From the NCBI RefSeq assembly GCF_028595265.1, contig NZ_JAQQXP010000002.1, forward strand, positions 310,001 to 374,000: a DNA stretch of 64,000 bases, in the 5' to 3' direction. The DNA comes from Alteromonas gilva. Its GTDB lineage: Bacteria > Pseudomonadota > Gammaproteobacteria > Enterobacterales > Alteromonadaceae. Position 1 is the stretch's first letter; every line of letters begins with the position of its first letter. The notes under the pieces were generated by a model, which did not search any database, was not told where the DNA came from, and was given only the letters and a program-made list of their open reading frames with translations. A program made the position numbers and the translations under genes. This document shows, one piece after another, positions 24,668 through 32,997 of this stretch.

Positions 24668-26995
24668 GTGACAGCAAAAAAAACCAAGCAAGCCAACACT
24701 CCTACCCGTAAATCCTGGCTTTGGAATCTGTTCTGGAAGTTATCGCTACTGTTTCTAGTGTTGCTGGCCGCTTACGTGATTTACCTCGATGCGCAAATCA
24801 AACAGCATTTTTCAGGTAATAAATGGCAGGTGCCGGCACAAATCTATGCCCGGCCGCTGCAATTAGTCCAGGACCAGGAAATTACCCGTAAAGAAGTACT
24901 CGATGAGCTTAAGTTGCTGGGCTATCGTCAGGTTTCGGCTATTTCGGGCAGCGGCGAATACAGTGTAGGTAAGGGCGTAATAAACGTGTACCGGCGCGCC
25001 TTTCACTTTCCTGACGGTTTTCAACCGTTGCGGCAAATCCGTTTGCGCTGGCAAGGTTCACGGATAGTCTCCATCACCGATTTGCAAACCGAAGAAACCC
25101 TCAGTCAGATTCGGCTGGAGTCGTGGCTGGTTACACGCTTAGCCAGTAGTAGCCGTGAAGATCGCATGTTAATTACACTGGATGACGTGCCGCCGCTGCT
25201 AGTGACAGCACTGACGTTGGTTGAAGACCGCGACTTTTATCAGCACCACGGTGTGGCACCGCTGTCTATCCTGCGGGCATTACTTGCCAATATTGCCGCC
25301 GGACGCACAGTGCAAGGCGGCAGCACGCTTACTCAACAATTGGTCAAGAACCTCTATCTTACCCGTGAGCGCTCGCTGGAACGGAAAGTAAAAGAGGCAC
25401 TGATGGCAATCATTATTGATGCCCGTTACGGCAAAGATGAGATCATTCAGGCCTATCTCAACGAAGTGTTTCTGGGCCAAAGTGGCGACCTTGCCGTGCA
25501 TGGCTTTGGTCTGGCGAGTTATTTTTATTTTGACCGGCCCATCAATGAACTGGACGAAACTGAAATTGCCCTGCTGGTGGGCATGATTAAAGGGCCATCG
25601 TATTACAATCCACGCAAGTATACTGACCGTACCATCGAACGGCGCAACCTGGTACTACGGGTACTGCTGGAAGCCAATGAGCTTACCCCTGAGCAATACG
25701 AAATGGCGGTTTCCCGTCCGCTGGGGATAGCCACTGGCGACAGTCTGGCTACGGGCAAGCATCCGGCCTTTATGGCGCAGGTGCGTAAAGAGCTGCAAAC
25801 CATTTTGGCCGATCCTAATATTCGCGAGTCTGGCGTAAAAGTATTTACCACCCTGGATATCTACGCGCAGCGCCGGGCAGAGCAAGCTCTCACTACAACG
25901 CTGACACGCTTACAACAGCAGCGCAGCACTGAACTGGAGGCTGCAATGGTGATCTCGGATATCAGTAGCGGTGAGGTGCGGGCGTTAGTGGGCGGTAAGC
26001 AAGTAGGCTTTGCTGGCTTTAACCGGGCTCTGGATGCGGTGCGCCCGATTGGTTCGCTGGTAAAGCCGGCGGTATATTTAACCGCCCTTTCACAACCGGC
26101 ATCATATAATCTGGCTACCCCACTAGAGGATAAGCCGCTGGCACTGGATGATGAACAAGGCGATACCTGGCGGCCGCAGAATTTTGATAAAACCTATCGT
26201 GGTACAGTGCCGTTAATCGACGCTTTGAGCTTATCGCTTAACGTGCCGACGGTGAATCTGGGGCTGGAAGTGGGCATCGATAATGTGGCCGCAACGCTGC
26301 GTGATTTAGGCGTAAAAAGAACAATCCCTCACGTGCCGGCACTTACCTTGGGGGCACTGGCACTGACCCCTTTTGAAACCAATCAGATGTACCAGACTAT
26401 TGCTAATAACGGCGCATACCGACCGCTACACACGGTGGATGCCATTGTGAGTGTTAATAATCGGCTGATGTGGCAGCAGGAAGAATACGGTGAGCAACGG
26501 GTCAGCGAAGAATCTGCTTATTTGCTTAACTACGCGCTGTATAAGGTGGCTACCGAAGGCACCGCGAAAGCAATTGGCGCTAAGTTCAAAACGATTAATA
26601 TGGCCGGTAAAACCGGCACCACGGATGATTACCGTGACAGTTGGTTTGCTGGCTTTGATCGCAATAATCTGGCCACAGTATGGGTGGGTAATGACGATAA
26701 TGGCTCAACCGGGCTAACCGGTTCAACGGGAGCCCTGCCAGTATTTATGGCGTATCAGGCGCTGCAAGAGCCCAAATCATTATCACGCCGGTTTCCTGCT
26801 GGTCTGGGTATAGCTCATTTTGATGCAACAAGCGGTGTGGCCGTACGACCGGGTTGTCCGGACAGTGTAAGTGTACCGGCGGTTTTAGATGCGTTGCCCG
26901 TAGCCCAGCAGGACTGTACGGGGCCACGAACCAATCGATCTGAACAAACCAAAAAGAAAAAAACCTGGTGGGATCGACTTTTCGGGGGCGAATAA
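24668..26995 (+). CDS. mrcB: Bifunctional penicillin-binding protein 1B
   Basis: Inner-membrane peptidoglycan glycosyltransferase/transpeptidase. The start is GTG 24668 (AGGAA upstream); an overlapping ATG two bases earlier runs straight into a stop. Residues 17-40 form the membrane anchor, followed by a UB2H-like domain (VPAQIYARPLQL...LGYRQV), where LpoB binds in E. coli. The GT51 domain has VEDRDFYQHHGV and GGSTLTQQLVKNLYLTRERS. The transpeptidase has the SxxK motif in PIGSLVKP, SLN in LSLSLNVPT and KTGTT in MAGKTGTTDDYRDSWF. 775 aa, normal length. hrpB is its usual neighbour and is displaced here. Confidence 0.96.
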   Translation: MTAKKTKQANTPTRKSWLWNLFWKLSLLFLVLLAAYVIYLDAQIKQHFSGNKWQVPAQIYARPLQLVQDQEITRKEVLDELKLLGYRQVSAISGSGEYSVGKGVINVYRRAFHFPDGFQPLRQIRLRWQGSRIVSITDLQTEETLSQIRLESWLVTRLASSSREDRMLITLDDVPPLLVTALTLVEDRDFYQHHGVAPLSILRALLANIAAGRTVQGGSTLTQQLVKNLYLTRERSLERKVKEALMAIIIDARYGKDEIIQAYLNEVFLGQSGDLAVHGFGLASYFYFDRPINELDETEIALLVGMIKGPSYYNPRKYTDRTIERRNLVLRVLLEANELTPEQYEMAVSRPLGIATGDSLATGKHPAFMAQVRKELQTILADPNIRESGVKVFTTLDIYAQRRAEQALTTTLTRLQQQRSTELEAAMVISDISSGEVRALVGGKQVGFAGFNRALDAVRPIGSLVKPAVYLTALSQPASYNLATPLEDKPLALDDEQGDTWRPQNFDKTYRGTVPLIDALSLSLNVPTVNLGLEVGIDNVAATLRDLGVKRTIPHVPALTLGALALTPFETNQMYQTIANNGAYRPLHTVDAIVSVNNRLMWQQEEYGEQRVSEESAYLLNYALYKVATEGTAKAIGAKFKTINMAGKTGTTDDYRDSWFAGFDRNNLATVWVGNDDNGSTGLTGSTGALPVFMAYQALQEPKSLSRRFPAGLGIAHFDATSGVAVRPGCPDSVSVPAVLDALPVAQQDCTGPRTNRSEQTKKKKTWWDRLFGGE

Positions 26996-27034
26996 AAAAA
27001 CTCAGGAGATTGCACCTTTGGTGCAATTCCTGAG
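26994..27034 (-). terminator. Rho-independent terminator on the minus strand
   Basis: CTCAGGAGATTGCACC (27001-27016) pairs with GGTGCAATTCCTGAG (27020-27034) apart from one bulged G. On the minus strand it is followed by TTTTTTT (27000-26994). It therefore terminates leftward transcription, from the small gene at 27097-27216, rather than mrcB, whose stop it abuts. Confidence 0.85.
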
Positions 27035-27096
27035 AAGGGCACTACGGGAGTGTCCAGGGTACTAAAACCGTGCTACGTGAACGGGTGATTGCATCG

Positions 27097-27216
27097 CTAG
27101 TTAAGTAGCGAGTCACTGGTAAACAAATAACGAATACCGTTGATAATGCCTAAGGCAACAACGTAGGCCAGCACTGGGCCTAGCAATAACCAAATTAAGA
27201 AACTGTATGTGATCAT
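27097..27216 (-). CDS. Small single-pass membrane protein, 39 aa, unknown
   Basis: ATG 27216 to TAG 27097 encodes 39 residues beginning MITYSFLIWLLLGPVLAYV. A continuous hydrophobic segment covers residues 5-26, then a polar tail NGIRYLFTSDSLLN. GAGG lies nine bases before the ATG. A terminator with a U7 tract lies 63 bp after the stop and a sigma-54-like promoter about 140 bp upstream on the same strand. Together they outline a complete short transcription unit. I know no family for it. Conservation of the amino acid sequence in relatives would decide between small protein and sRNA. Confidence 0.6.
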   Translation of the reverse strand: MITYSFLIWLLLGPVLAYVVALGIINGIRYLFTSDSLLN

Positions 27217-27354
27217 AATCGTGAACCTCGCTGTTCATTTCGGGACACCAGAAAGCGGCGACAACTTTCCACCCTGTATCCAGTAAACGCTTGAAGCACT
27301 GATGTGTTTTGCGGCACTTCGAAGCTTGCTGTATTACTAAGTCGCTATAGGCTT

Positions 27355-27371
27355 AGCGATAGTTGTGCCAA
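27355..27371 (-). promoter_or_regulatory. Sigma-54-like promoter ahead of the 39-aa gene
   Basis: On the minus strand the sequence reads TTGGCACAACTATCGCT. It matches TTGGCAC-R-N4-TTGCW at all conserved positions but one (TCGC for TTGC), with GG and GC exactly 10 nt apart. No NtrC dyad was found upstream, so the activator is unknown. Confidence 0.5.
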
Positions 27372-27488
27372 TCTCAAAATAAATTTTAAGTCATTGATTT
27401 TAAGTTATTTATCTTTTTTTGTGAGAGGAGAGAGGAAATGTTGTTGGAGTTCAATGACTATTATTTAGTGAAATTTGCAGTTTAGTGG

Positions 27489-27528
27489 CGAAAATAGCCA
27501 CACTGCAGATAGTGCCTGCCGTGTGGCT
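27489..27528 (-). terminator. Weak terminator after the DUF808 gene
   Basis: AGCCACAC (27496-27503) and GTGTGGCT (27521-27528) form an 8-bp stem about 20 bp past the DUF808 stop, followed on the minus strand by ATTTTCG. The large loop and short U-run make it a modest candidate. Confidence 0.45.
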
Positions 27529-27547
27529 GTGCTGACTTAAACGTGAG

Positions 27548-28462
27548 TTATTTGCGAAGCTTTGCTATGGCGGTCACTGCCAGCGCTACAATAACACCGG
27601 CGATTAATCCGGCGATACCGTCAAAGGCGATGCTCGCGAGCAAAGAGACCCCCGGGAGCCAGGCAATGACGCTCGCGGCCATATGATGTAAAAAACCAAT
27701 ACTGTGAGTAAGAATACCGCCACCGACCAAAAACATGGCAATCGTCCCTACCACTGACAGGACTTTCATAAGAATCGGCGCTGCCGACAACAAAAAGCGC
27801 CCGATCAGACGTTGTGCACTGTTATAGGAGCCGGTCAGCGATTTGCGCAATAAATACAACCCTAAGTCGTCCATTTTGACAATGCCTGCCACCAACCCGT
27901 AAACACCAACGGTGAAGGCAATACTTAAGCCGCTTAATACCAGGATTTGAGTGGTTAAATCGGCGCCCTGCAAACTGCCCAGAGTAATAACCACAATTTC
28001 GGCTGACAGGATAAAGTCGGTGCGGATTGCCCCTTTAATTTTGTCCTTTTCGAGTTGCACAATATCAACCGACGGGTCCGACAGGGTATCAAGTCTTGCA
28101 GCGGCGTCTGCGCTGGAGTCGGCGTGAGGAATAAAACGGTGAAGCAGCTTTTCGGCGCCCTCAAAGCACAGATAAAGGCCGCCTAACACTAATAAAATCG
28201 TAATCAGTACAGGCACAAAGGCACTGATAACCAGTGCTGCCGGTACCAGTATCAGCTTGTTAATGAATGACCCTTTGGCGACCGCCAGCACAACCGGAAT
28301 TTCCCGATCGGGCTTGACCCCCTGCACCTGGTTCGCATTGAGAGCAAGATCGTCACCGAGTACGCCGGCGGTTTTCTTGGCGGCCATTTTCGACATCATA
28401 GCGACGTCGTCGAGCAAGGTGGCAATATCATCAATGAGTGCTAGTAAGTTGGCTCCGGCCAC
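27548..28462 (-). CDS. DUF808 (YedI-like) inner-membrane protein
   Basis: Polytopic inner-membrane protein of unknown function, related to E. coli YedI. The 304-aa product begins MAGANLLALIDDIATLLDDVAMMSKMAAKKTAGVLGDDLALN, the conserved DUF808 opening, followed by VKPDREIPVVLAVAKGSFINK and at least six hydrophobic segments (for example LVPAALVISAFVPVLITILLV and the final IAGLIAGVIVALAVTAIAKL). A conserved soluble loop around residues 110-145 contains HRFIPHADSS and DKIKGAIRTDFILSAEI. It lies 11 bp downstream of the Pro/Thr-rich gene on the same strand, probably one operon. Confidence 0.92.
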   Translation of the reverse strand: MAGANLLALIDDIATLLDDVAMMSKMAAKKTAGVLGDDLALNANQVQGVKPDREIPVVLAVAKGSFINKLILVPAALVISAFVPVLITILLVLGGLYLCFEGAEKLLHRFIPHADSSADAAARLDTLSDPSVDIVQLEKDKIKGAIRTDFILSAEIVVITLGSLQGADLTTQILVLSGLSIAFTVGVYGLVAGIVKMDDLGLYLLRKSLTGSYNSAQRLIGRFLLSAAPILMKVLSVVGTIAMFLVGGGILTHSIGFLHHMAASVIAWLPGVSLLASIAFDGIAGLIAGVIVALAVTAIAKLRK

Positions 28463-28473
28463 GGTCTGCTCCC

Positions 28474-29190
28474 TTATTGTTTAGGCTTATGCTGACGTTT
28501 ATCGATGAACTGTTGAAATTCATTGCGTTGACTGCACTTTACATTGCCTCCTATTAGGCCCGCAACCATTGCCAGCTTACTATTGATACCTTTATCACAA
28601 TTTATCTGGTATTCGCCAATTTGAGGTTCGGGTGGTACGTACTCACCAATGCGCAAATCCGGTGAGCTTATCTCAGTACGCCGTTGCCTGGCCTCCTCGG
28701 CCGCAAGGCTATTGAGTAAACGTTGTTGCTGGCGGGTGACCGCGGCGGCCACAGATTGTGTAATTGAGCGGCTGCTGGGGGCCGGGCTGTCTTCTGCCTG
28801 GGTCAGAATAGCGCCGGAAGAAATGGGTGTGGTGGGTTGTACTTGAGGCGTCGACTCGCTCTGCGTTGCAGTAGGGGGAACAGCATCCGGTGTTGCCGCA
28901 TCGTTCGCTGGTGGAGTAGCTTGCCCGGCTGGCGCTGGTGCAACTGATGCGGGTTCAGAGGCTTGTGCTGGTTGCGGCGTGATGACTTTGGGCGTATATA
29001 AAATTGCCTGTACCGGGGCCTGAGTGACAACCTGTTCGGGCGGCGCAGGAAAGGCCAGCAGTGCAATGACCACGGCGTGCAACAGGGCTGAAATCACCAC
29101 CATGCCAGCCAGATACTTGCGTTGTTGCGTTGTTCGCCTGGCAGGGGCGAAGAGCGGAGGCCCGGAAAAGGTTAAATCCATTTTTTTCAT
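28474..29190 (-). CDS. Membrane-anchored Pro/Thr/Ala-rich protein, function unknown
   Basis: About 238 aa; not recognised. One N-terminal transmembrane helix (YLAGMVVISALLHAVVIALLAF) follows a short basic cytoplasmic tail. A roughly 90-residue disordered periplasmic stretch rich in Pro, Ala, Thr and Gln comes next. Then a helical part (VAAAVTRQQQRLLNSLAAEEARQRR) and a C-terminal domain with ISSPDLRIGEYVPPEPQIGEYQINCDKG containing two cysteines. The layout is TonB-like in outline but lacks a recognisable TonB C-terminal domain. The start is uncertain: ATG 29190 with GGTGAG ten bases upstream is preferred over GTG 29205. It shares an operon with DUF808 and is divergent from glnK. Confidence 0.65.
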   Translation of the reverse strand: MKKMDLTFSGPPLFAPARRTTQQRKYLAGMVVISALLHAVVIALLAFPAPPEQVVTQAPVQAILYTPKVITPQPAQASEPASVAPAPAGQATPPANDAATPDAVPPTATQSESTPQVQPTTPISSGAILTQAEDSPAPSSRSITQSVAAAVTRQQQRLLNSLAAEEARQRRTEISSPDLRIGEYVPPEPQIGEYQINCDKGINSKLAMVAGLIGGNVKCSQRNEFQQFIDKRQHKPKQ

Positions 29191-29262
29191 GCCAGATAGA
29201 CTCACCGGCTAAAAAATAGTTCCCTGCGATAAATAGCCCAACTTTATAGATGAAATTAACTG

Positions 29263-29306
29263 GCACCAAGTTGGTGCAATATGTTGTGAGTGCATTTTTA
29301 TGGTGC
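29263..29306 (+). promoter_or_regulatory. Two NtrC-binding sites upstream of glnK-amtB
   Basis: GCACCAAGTTGGTGC (29263-29277) fits the NtrC dyad GCACC-N5-GGTGC exactly. A second, degenerate copy GCATTTTTATGGTGC lies at 29292-29306, 29 bp on. Paired NtrC enhancers about 100 bp before a sigma-54 promoter are the standard arrangement for glnK-amtB. Confidence 0.8.
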
Positions 29307-29369
29307 GAAAAAATGTAAGAAAATGCTACGAAAAACTTGTTACTTGTTGTTTATAAAGGGTTTTAACTT

Positions 29370-29386
29370 TTGGCACAGGTCTTGTT
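29370..29386 (+). promoter_or_regulatory. Sigma-54 promoter of glnK-amtB
   Basis: TTGGCACAGGTCTTGTT has a perfect -24 element and a -12 element with one mismatch (TTGT for TTGC) at correct spacing, 60 bp before the glnK start and downstream of the NtrC sites. Confidence 0.8.
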
Positions 29387-29445
29387 CTATTTACACTCGC
29401 ATAACATGAACACTGGTAAGCAAACCACTATTTTGGGAGCAACAC

Positions 29446-29784
29446 ATGAAACTAGTCACAGCAATCATCAAGCCGTTTAAGCTGGATGATGTTCGTGAAG
29501 CCATTTCTGAGATCGGTATCGACGGTTTGACCGTGACCGAGGTGAAAGGCTTTGGACGTCAAAAAGGACATACCGAATTATACCGTGGAGCCGAATATCA
29601 AGTCGACTTCCTGCCTAAAGTTAAACTGGAGATTGCCGTTCAGGATGACCAGGTAGAACGTTTGGTTGAAGCCATCGTAGGTGCTGCGAAAACGGGCAAA
29701 ATTGGTGACGGAAAGGTTTTTGTTTATGACCTTGAAGGTGCCGTTCGGATTCGCACAGGCGAAACAGATACCGACGCACTTTAA
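29446..29784 (+). CDS. glnK: Nitrogen regulatory protein P-II (GlnK)
   Basis: Small trimeric signal protein that senses 2-oxoglutarate and ATP/ADP and blocks AmtB when nitrogen is plentiful. 112 aa, the standard P-II length. The T-loop contains Tyr51 in YRGAEYQVDFLPK, the uridylylation site, and the C-terminal signature GKIGDGKVFVYDLEGAVRIRTGE is intact. GGGAGCAAC precedes the start. It is followed 36 bp later by amtB; this pairing and the NtrC/sigma-54 promoter favour GlnK over GlnB. Confidence 0.96.
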   Translation: MKLVTAIIKPFKLDDVREAISEIGIDGLTVTEVKGFGRQKGHTELYRGAEYQVDFLPKVKLEIAVQDDQVERLVEAIVGAAKTGKIGDGKVFVYDLEGAVRIRTGETDTDAL

Positions 29785-29820
29785 TTAGCCGTCGACGAGA
29801 AATTTGCGGAGATAAGCATA

Positions 29821-31065
29821 ATGGAAACAACTTTTGAATTAGGGTACGCATTAGATACCTTTTACTTTTTGATCTGTGGCGCACTGGTAATGTGGATGGC
29901 TGCAGGTTTTGCCATGCTGGAAGCAGGCCTTGTTCGTGCTAAAAACACCACTGAAATTCTGACCAAAAACATCGCTTTGTTCGCGATTGCCTGCACCATG
30001 TATATGATTTGTGGTTACGGCATCATGTATGGCGGCGGTGACTGGGCACCTTTCCTGGGCGGCATCATGGCTGACGGCGCAACAGGTGTTGCTGAAGATC
30101 CGGCAACTTATGCACCATCGGCTGACTTTTTCTTCCAGGTAGTATTCGTTGCCACGGCAATGTCTATTGTCTCGGGCGCAGTGGCTGAGCGTATGAAACT
30201 GTGGGCTTTCCTGGCCTTTGCAGTTGTTATGACCGGTTTCATCTACCCAATGGAAGGTGCCTGGACCTGGGGCGGTGCGTCTGTCTTTGGTATGTACACG
30301 CTGGGCGACCTGGGCTTCTCTGACTTTGCCGGTTCGGGTATCGTTCACATGGCCGGTGCGGCAGCTGCGTTAGCGGGTGTGCTGGTACTGGGCCCTCGTA
30401 AAGGTAAATACACTGCCGACGGTAAAATTAACGCGATTCCTGGCGCAAACCTGCCACTTGCTACACTGGGTACATTTATCCTGTGGATGGGTTGGTTTGG
30501 TTTCAACGGTGGTTCTGTGCTGGCGACAGCAACAGTGGAAAGCGCCAACTCAGTGGCAGTGGTCTTCATGAACACTAACGCTGCGGCAGCCGGTGGTTGT
30601 ATTGCGGCACTGATTGTTGCTCGCATCATGTTTGGCAAAGCTGACCTGACCATGGCCCTTAACGGTGCACTGGCTGGTTTGGTTGCCATTACTGCCGAAC
30701 CTTCTACACCAGAACCGCTGACAGCAACCTTATTCGGTGGCCTGGGTGGTATCCTGGTAGTATTCAGCATCGTTACGCTTGATAAGCTGAAAATCGATGA
30801 TCCGGTAGGCGCGATTTCTGTTCACGGCGTGGTTGGTTTGTTAGGTCTGTTACTGGTACCAATCACTGGTGGCGCGACCTTTATGGGTCAAATCTACGGT
30901 GCACTGACCATCTTCGTATGGGTATTTGTTACCAGCCTGGTTGCCTGGTTAATCATCAAAGCAATTATCGGTGTACGGGTAACGGAAGAAGAAGAATTTG
31001 AAGGTGTTGACGTGAGCGAGTGTGGCCTTGAAGCCTATCCTGACTTCACCGGCGGCCGTTCATAA
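29821..31065 (+). CDS. amtB: Ammonium transporter AmtB
   Basis: Trimeric inner-membrane channel for ammonium. The 414-aa protein has 11 predicted helices and the twin pore histidines His176 (SGIVHMAGA) and His335 (ISVHGVVGLLG). Other Amt signatures are WMAAGFAMLEAGLVRAKN, GAWTWGG and WFGFNGGS. It is co-transcribed with glnK. A terminator ends the operon 70 bp downstream. The C-terminal cytoplasmic tail after VWVFVTSLVAWLIIKAI is short and acidic (EEEEFEGVDVSECGLEAYPDF), with the usual GlnK-contact region. Confidence 0.96.
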   Translation: METTFELGYALDTFYFLICGALVMWMAAGFAMLEAGLVRAKNTTEILTKNIALFAIACTMYMICGYGIMYGGGDWAPFLGGIMADGATGVAEDPATYAPSADFFFQVVFVATAMSIVSGAVAERMKLWAFLAFAVVMTGFIYPMEGAWTWGGASVFGMYTLGDLGFSDFAGSGIVHMAGAAAALAGVLVLGPRKGKYTADGKINAIPGANLPLATLGTFILWMGWFGFNGGSVLATATVESANSVAVVFMNTNAAAAGGCIAALIVARIMFGKADLTMALNGALAGLVAITAEPSTPEPLTATLFGGLGGILVVFSIVTLDKLKIDDPVGAISVHGVVGLLGLLLVPITGGATFMGQIYGALTIFVWVFVTSLVAWLIIKAIIGVRVTEEEEFEGVDVSECGLEAYPDFTGGRS

Positions 31066-31133
31066 TTCTTGAAGGTAAATTAATGATTAGGCAGCGATAA
31101 CAATTTTAATAAGCCTATATCACTTCAACTCAG

Positions 31134-31156
31134 ACCCCGCTTTGGCGGGGTTTTTT
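31134..31156 (+). terminator. Rho-independent terminator of glnK-amtB
   Basis: ACCCCGC and GCGGGGT (31134-31140 and 31145-31151) form a stem with loop TTTG followed by TTTTTT. It lies about 70 bp after the amtB stop. Confidence 0.92.
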
Positions 31157-31278
31157 ATATCTGTCATTTCATCGCCGTAAAAGTTGCCGGCCAACGGCGA
31201 CTGCTGTGCACAATACTTCTCACTGCGATGAATAGCAGGTATGCTGGTACTTAAATTAAACAGGCAAAAAGACCAACA

Positions 31279-32967
31279 ATGAAAATAGTCTGTAACGTAT
31301 TGCTGCTCTTAGTATGCAGCACCCAATTGGCGGTAGCCTATGATCGTATTACTGGAGCGCCCTTCGCCAGCCGCTCTGAAGTGATCGCCAGCAATGGTAT
31401 GGCCGCTACCAGCCAACCACTGGCCACACAGGTGGCACTGGATATTCTTAAACAAGGCGGCAATGCCGTGGATGCCGCTATCGCAGCAAATGCGATGCTT
31501 GGGTTAGTTGAGCCAACTGGCAGCGGTATCGGTGGTGACTTGTTTGCCATTGTATGGGACGCCAATACTAAGCAACTGTATGGCCTGAATGCCTCAGGGC
31601 GCTCGCCGCTATCGCTAACAAAAGATGAATTTACCCAACGCGGTCTGACTAAAATCCCCAGCTTTGGCCCTTTGCCGGTATCGGTACCAGGTGCTGTGGA
31701 TGGCTGGTTTGAACTGCATAAAAAGTTTGGCAGCCTGCCAATGACCACGATATTGGCCCCTGCCATCGGTTATGCCAGAGAAGGATTTCCGATAAGTGAA
31801 GTGGTGGCGTATTACTGGCAAATGAATGTGGACAGAATTGGTCATTATCCGGGCTTTGCCGACGTATTTATGCCGGGTTGCAAGGTGCCGCGCAAAGGCG
31901 ACATCTTTAAAAATCTAAGCCTTGCTGCCACCTACGAAAAAATCGCCACAGGTGGCCGGGATGCGTTTTATAAGGGTGATATTGCTCGAGCTATCGCGGC
32001 GTATATGAAAGAGCAGGGCGGCTTTTTATCGTATGACGATCTCGCGCAACACACCTCTGAGTGGGTCACGCCCGTGGCGGCTAACTATCGCGGTTACGAC
32101 ATATGGGAACTGCCGCCTAATGGGCAGGGCATTGCTGCACTACAAATATTAAATATCCTCGAACAATACGACATTGAGGGCATGGGCTTTGGCTCAGCCG
32201 ACTATATTCACACCTTTGTTGAAGCTAAAAAACTGGCCTTTGAAGATCGCGCAAAATACTATGCCGACCCGGCCTTTAATGATATTCCGGTCACGCAGCT
32301 GATATCCAAGGAATACGCCAGTAAGCGTCGTAAGCTCATTGACCCTCAACAGGCAAGTAAACGCCTGGACGCCGGGGTTGTCGACGGTGATACTATTTAT
32401 CTCACTGTGGCAGACAAAGACGGCAACATGGTGTCGTTGATTCAAAGTAATTACCGCGGCATGGGCTCAGGTATGACGCCGCCTGAATTAGGTTTTGTAC
32501 TGCAAAATCGTGGCGAGCTGTTTACGCTGGAGCCGGGTCACAATAATGCGTACAAGCCCGGTAAACGCCCGTTTCATACGATTATTCCGGCCATGGTTAC
32601 CCGTAACAGTAAACCCTGGCTGAGTTTTGGTGTAATGGGCGGCGCGACACAGCCACAAATGCACGCGCAAATTATTGTAAACCTGATTGATTTTGGTATG
32701 AATCTGCAGGAAGCGGGCGATGCCCCCCGGTTTATTCACGTTGGCTCGAGCAGCCCCACCGGTGGGTTAATGAAAGACGGTGGTGCCATTAGTCTGGAAA
32801 ACGGCTTTGCGCCGGTACAGGTTCGCGAGCTAATGGAGAGAGGCCATCAGCTCCACAACATACTGGGCATTTACGGTGGCTATCAAGCCATTATGTATGA
32901 TGCCGATAAGCAGATATACTATGGCGCATCGGAAAGTCGCAAAGATGGTCAGGCCGCGGGTTATTAA
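31279..32967 (+). CDS. ggt: Gamma-glutamyltransferase (glutathione hydrolase)
   Basis: Periplasmic N-terminal-nucleophile enzyme that hydrolyses or transfers the gamma-glutamyl group of glutathione. A signal peptide (MKIVCNVLLLLVCSTQLAVA) precedes the mature protein. GGNAVDAAIAANAMLGLVEPTGSGIGGDLFAIVWD is typical of the large subunit. The autoprocessing site is before Thr372 (VVDGDTIYLTVADKDGNMVS), aligned with Thr391 of the E. coli enzyme. The small subunit has QSNYRGMGSGMTPPELGFVLQNRG and GVMGGATQPQMHAQI. 562 aa. It has its own transcription unit, or is read with the peroxidase homologue 30 bp downstream. Confidence 0.94.
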   Translation: MKIVCNVLLLLVCSTQLAVAYDRITGAPFASRSEVIASNGMAATSQPLATQVALDILKQGGNAVDAAIAANAMLGLVEPTGSGIGGDLFAIVWDANTKQLYGLNASGRSPLSLTKDEFTQRGLTKIPSFGPLPVSVPGAVDGWFELHKKFGSLPMTTILAPAIGYAREGFPISEVVAYYWQMNVDRIGHYPGFADVFMPGCKVPRKGDIFKNLSLAATYEKIATGGRDAFYKGDIARAIAAYMKEQGGFLSYDDLAQHTSEWVTPVAANYRGYDIWELPPNGQGIAALQILNILEQYDIEGMGFGSADYIHTFVEAKKLAFEDRAKYYADPAFNDIPVTQLISKEYASKRRKLIDPQQASKRLDAGVVDGDTIYLTVADKDGNMVSLIQSNYRGMGSGMTPPELGFVLQNRGELFTLEPGHNNAYKPGKRPFHTIIPAMVTRNSKPWLSFGVMGGATQPQMHAQIIVNLIDFGMNLQEAGDAPRFIHVGSSSPTGGLMKDGGAISLENGFAPVQVRELMERGHQLHNILGIYGGYQAIMYDADKQIYYGASESRKDGQAAGY

Positions 32968-32997
32968 CCACTACAACGACAATACAACGGGAAAATT

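Noticed and set aside
27007..27026. GCACC-TTT-GGTGC as an NtrC site
   Set aside because: Spacer is 3 instead of 5 and the sequence is fully explained as the stem of a minus-strand terminator.
27438..27485. 15-codon frame (MLLEFNDYYLVKFAV) with a strong GAGAGGAA ribosome site on the + strand
   Set aside because: Too short to separate from chance, with no promoter or terminator on that strand. Only conservation could rescue it.
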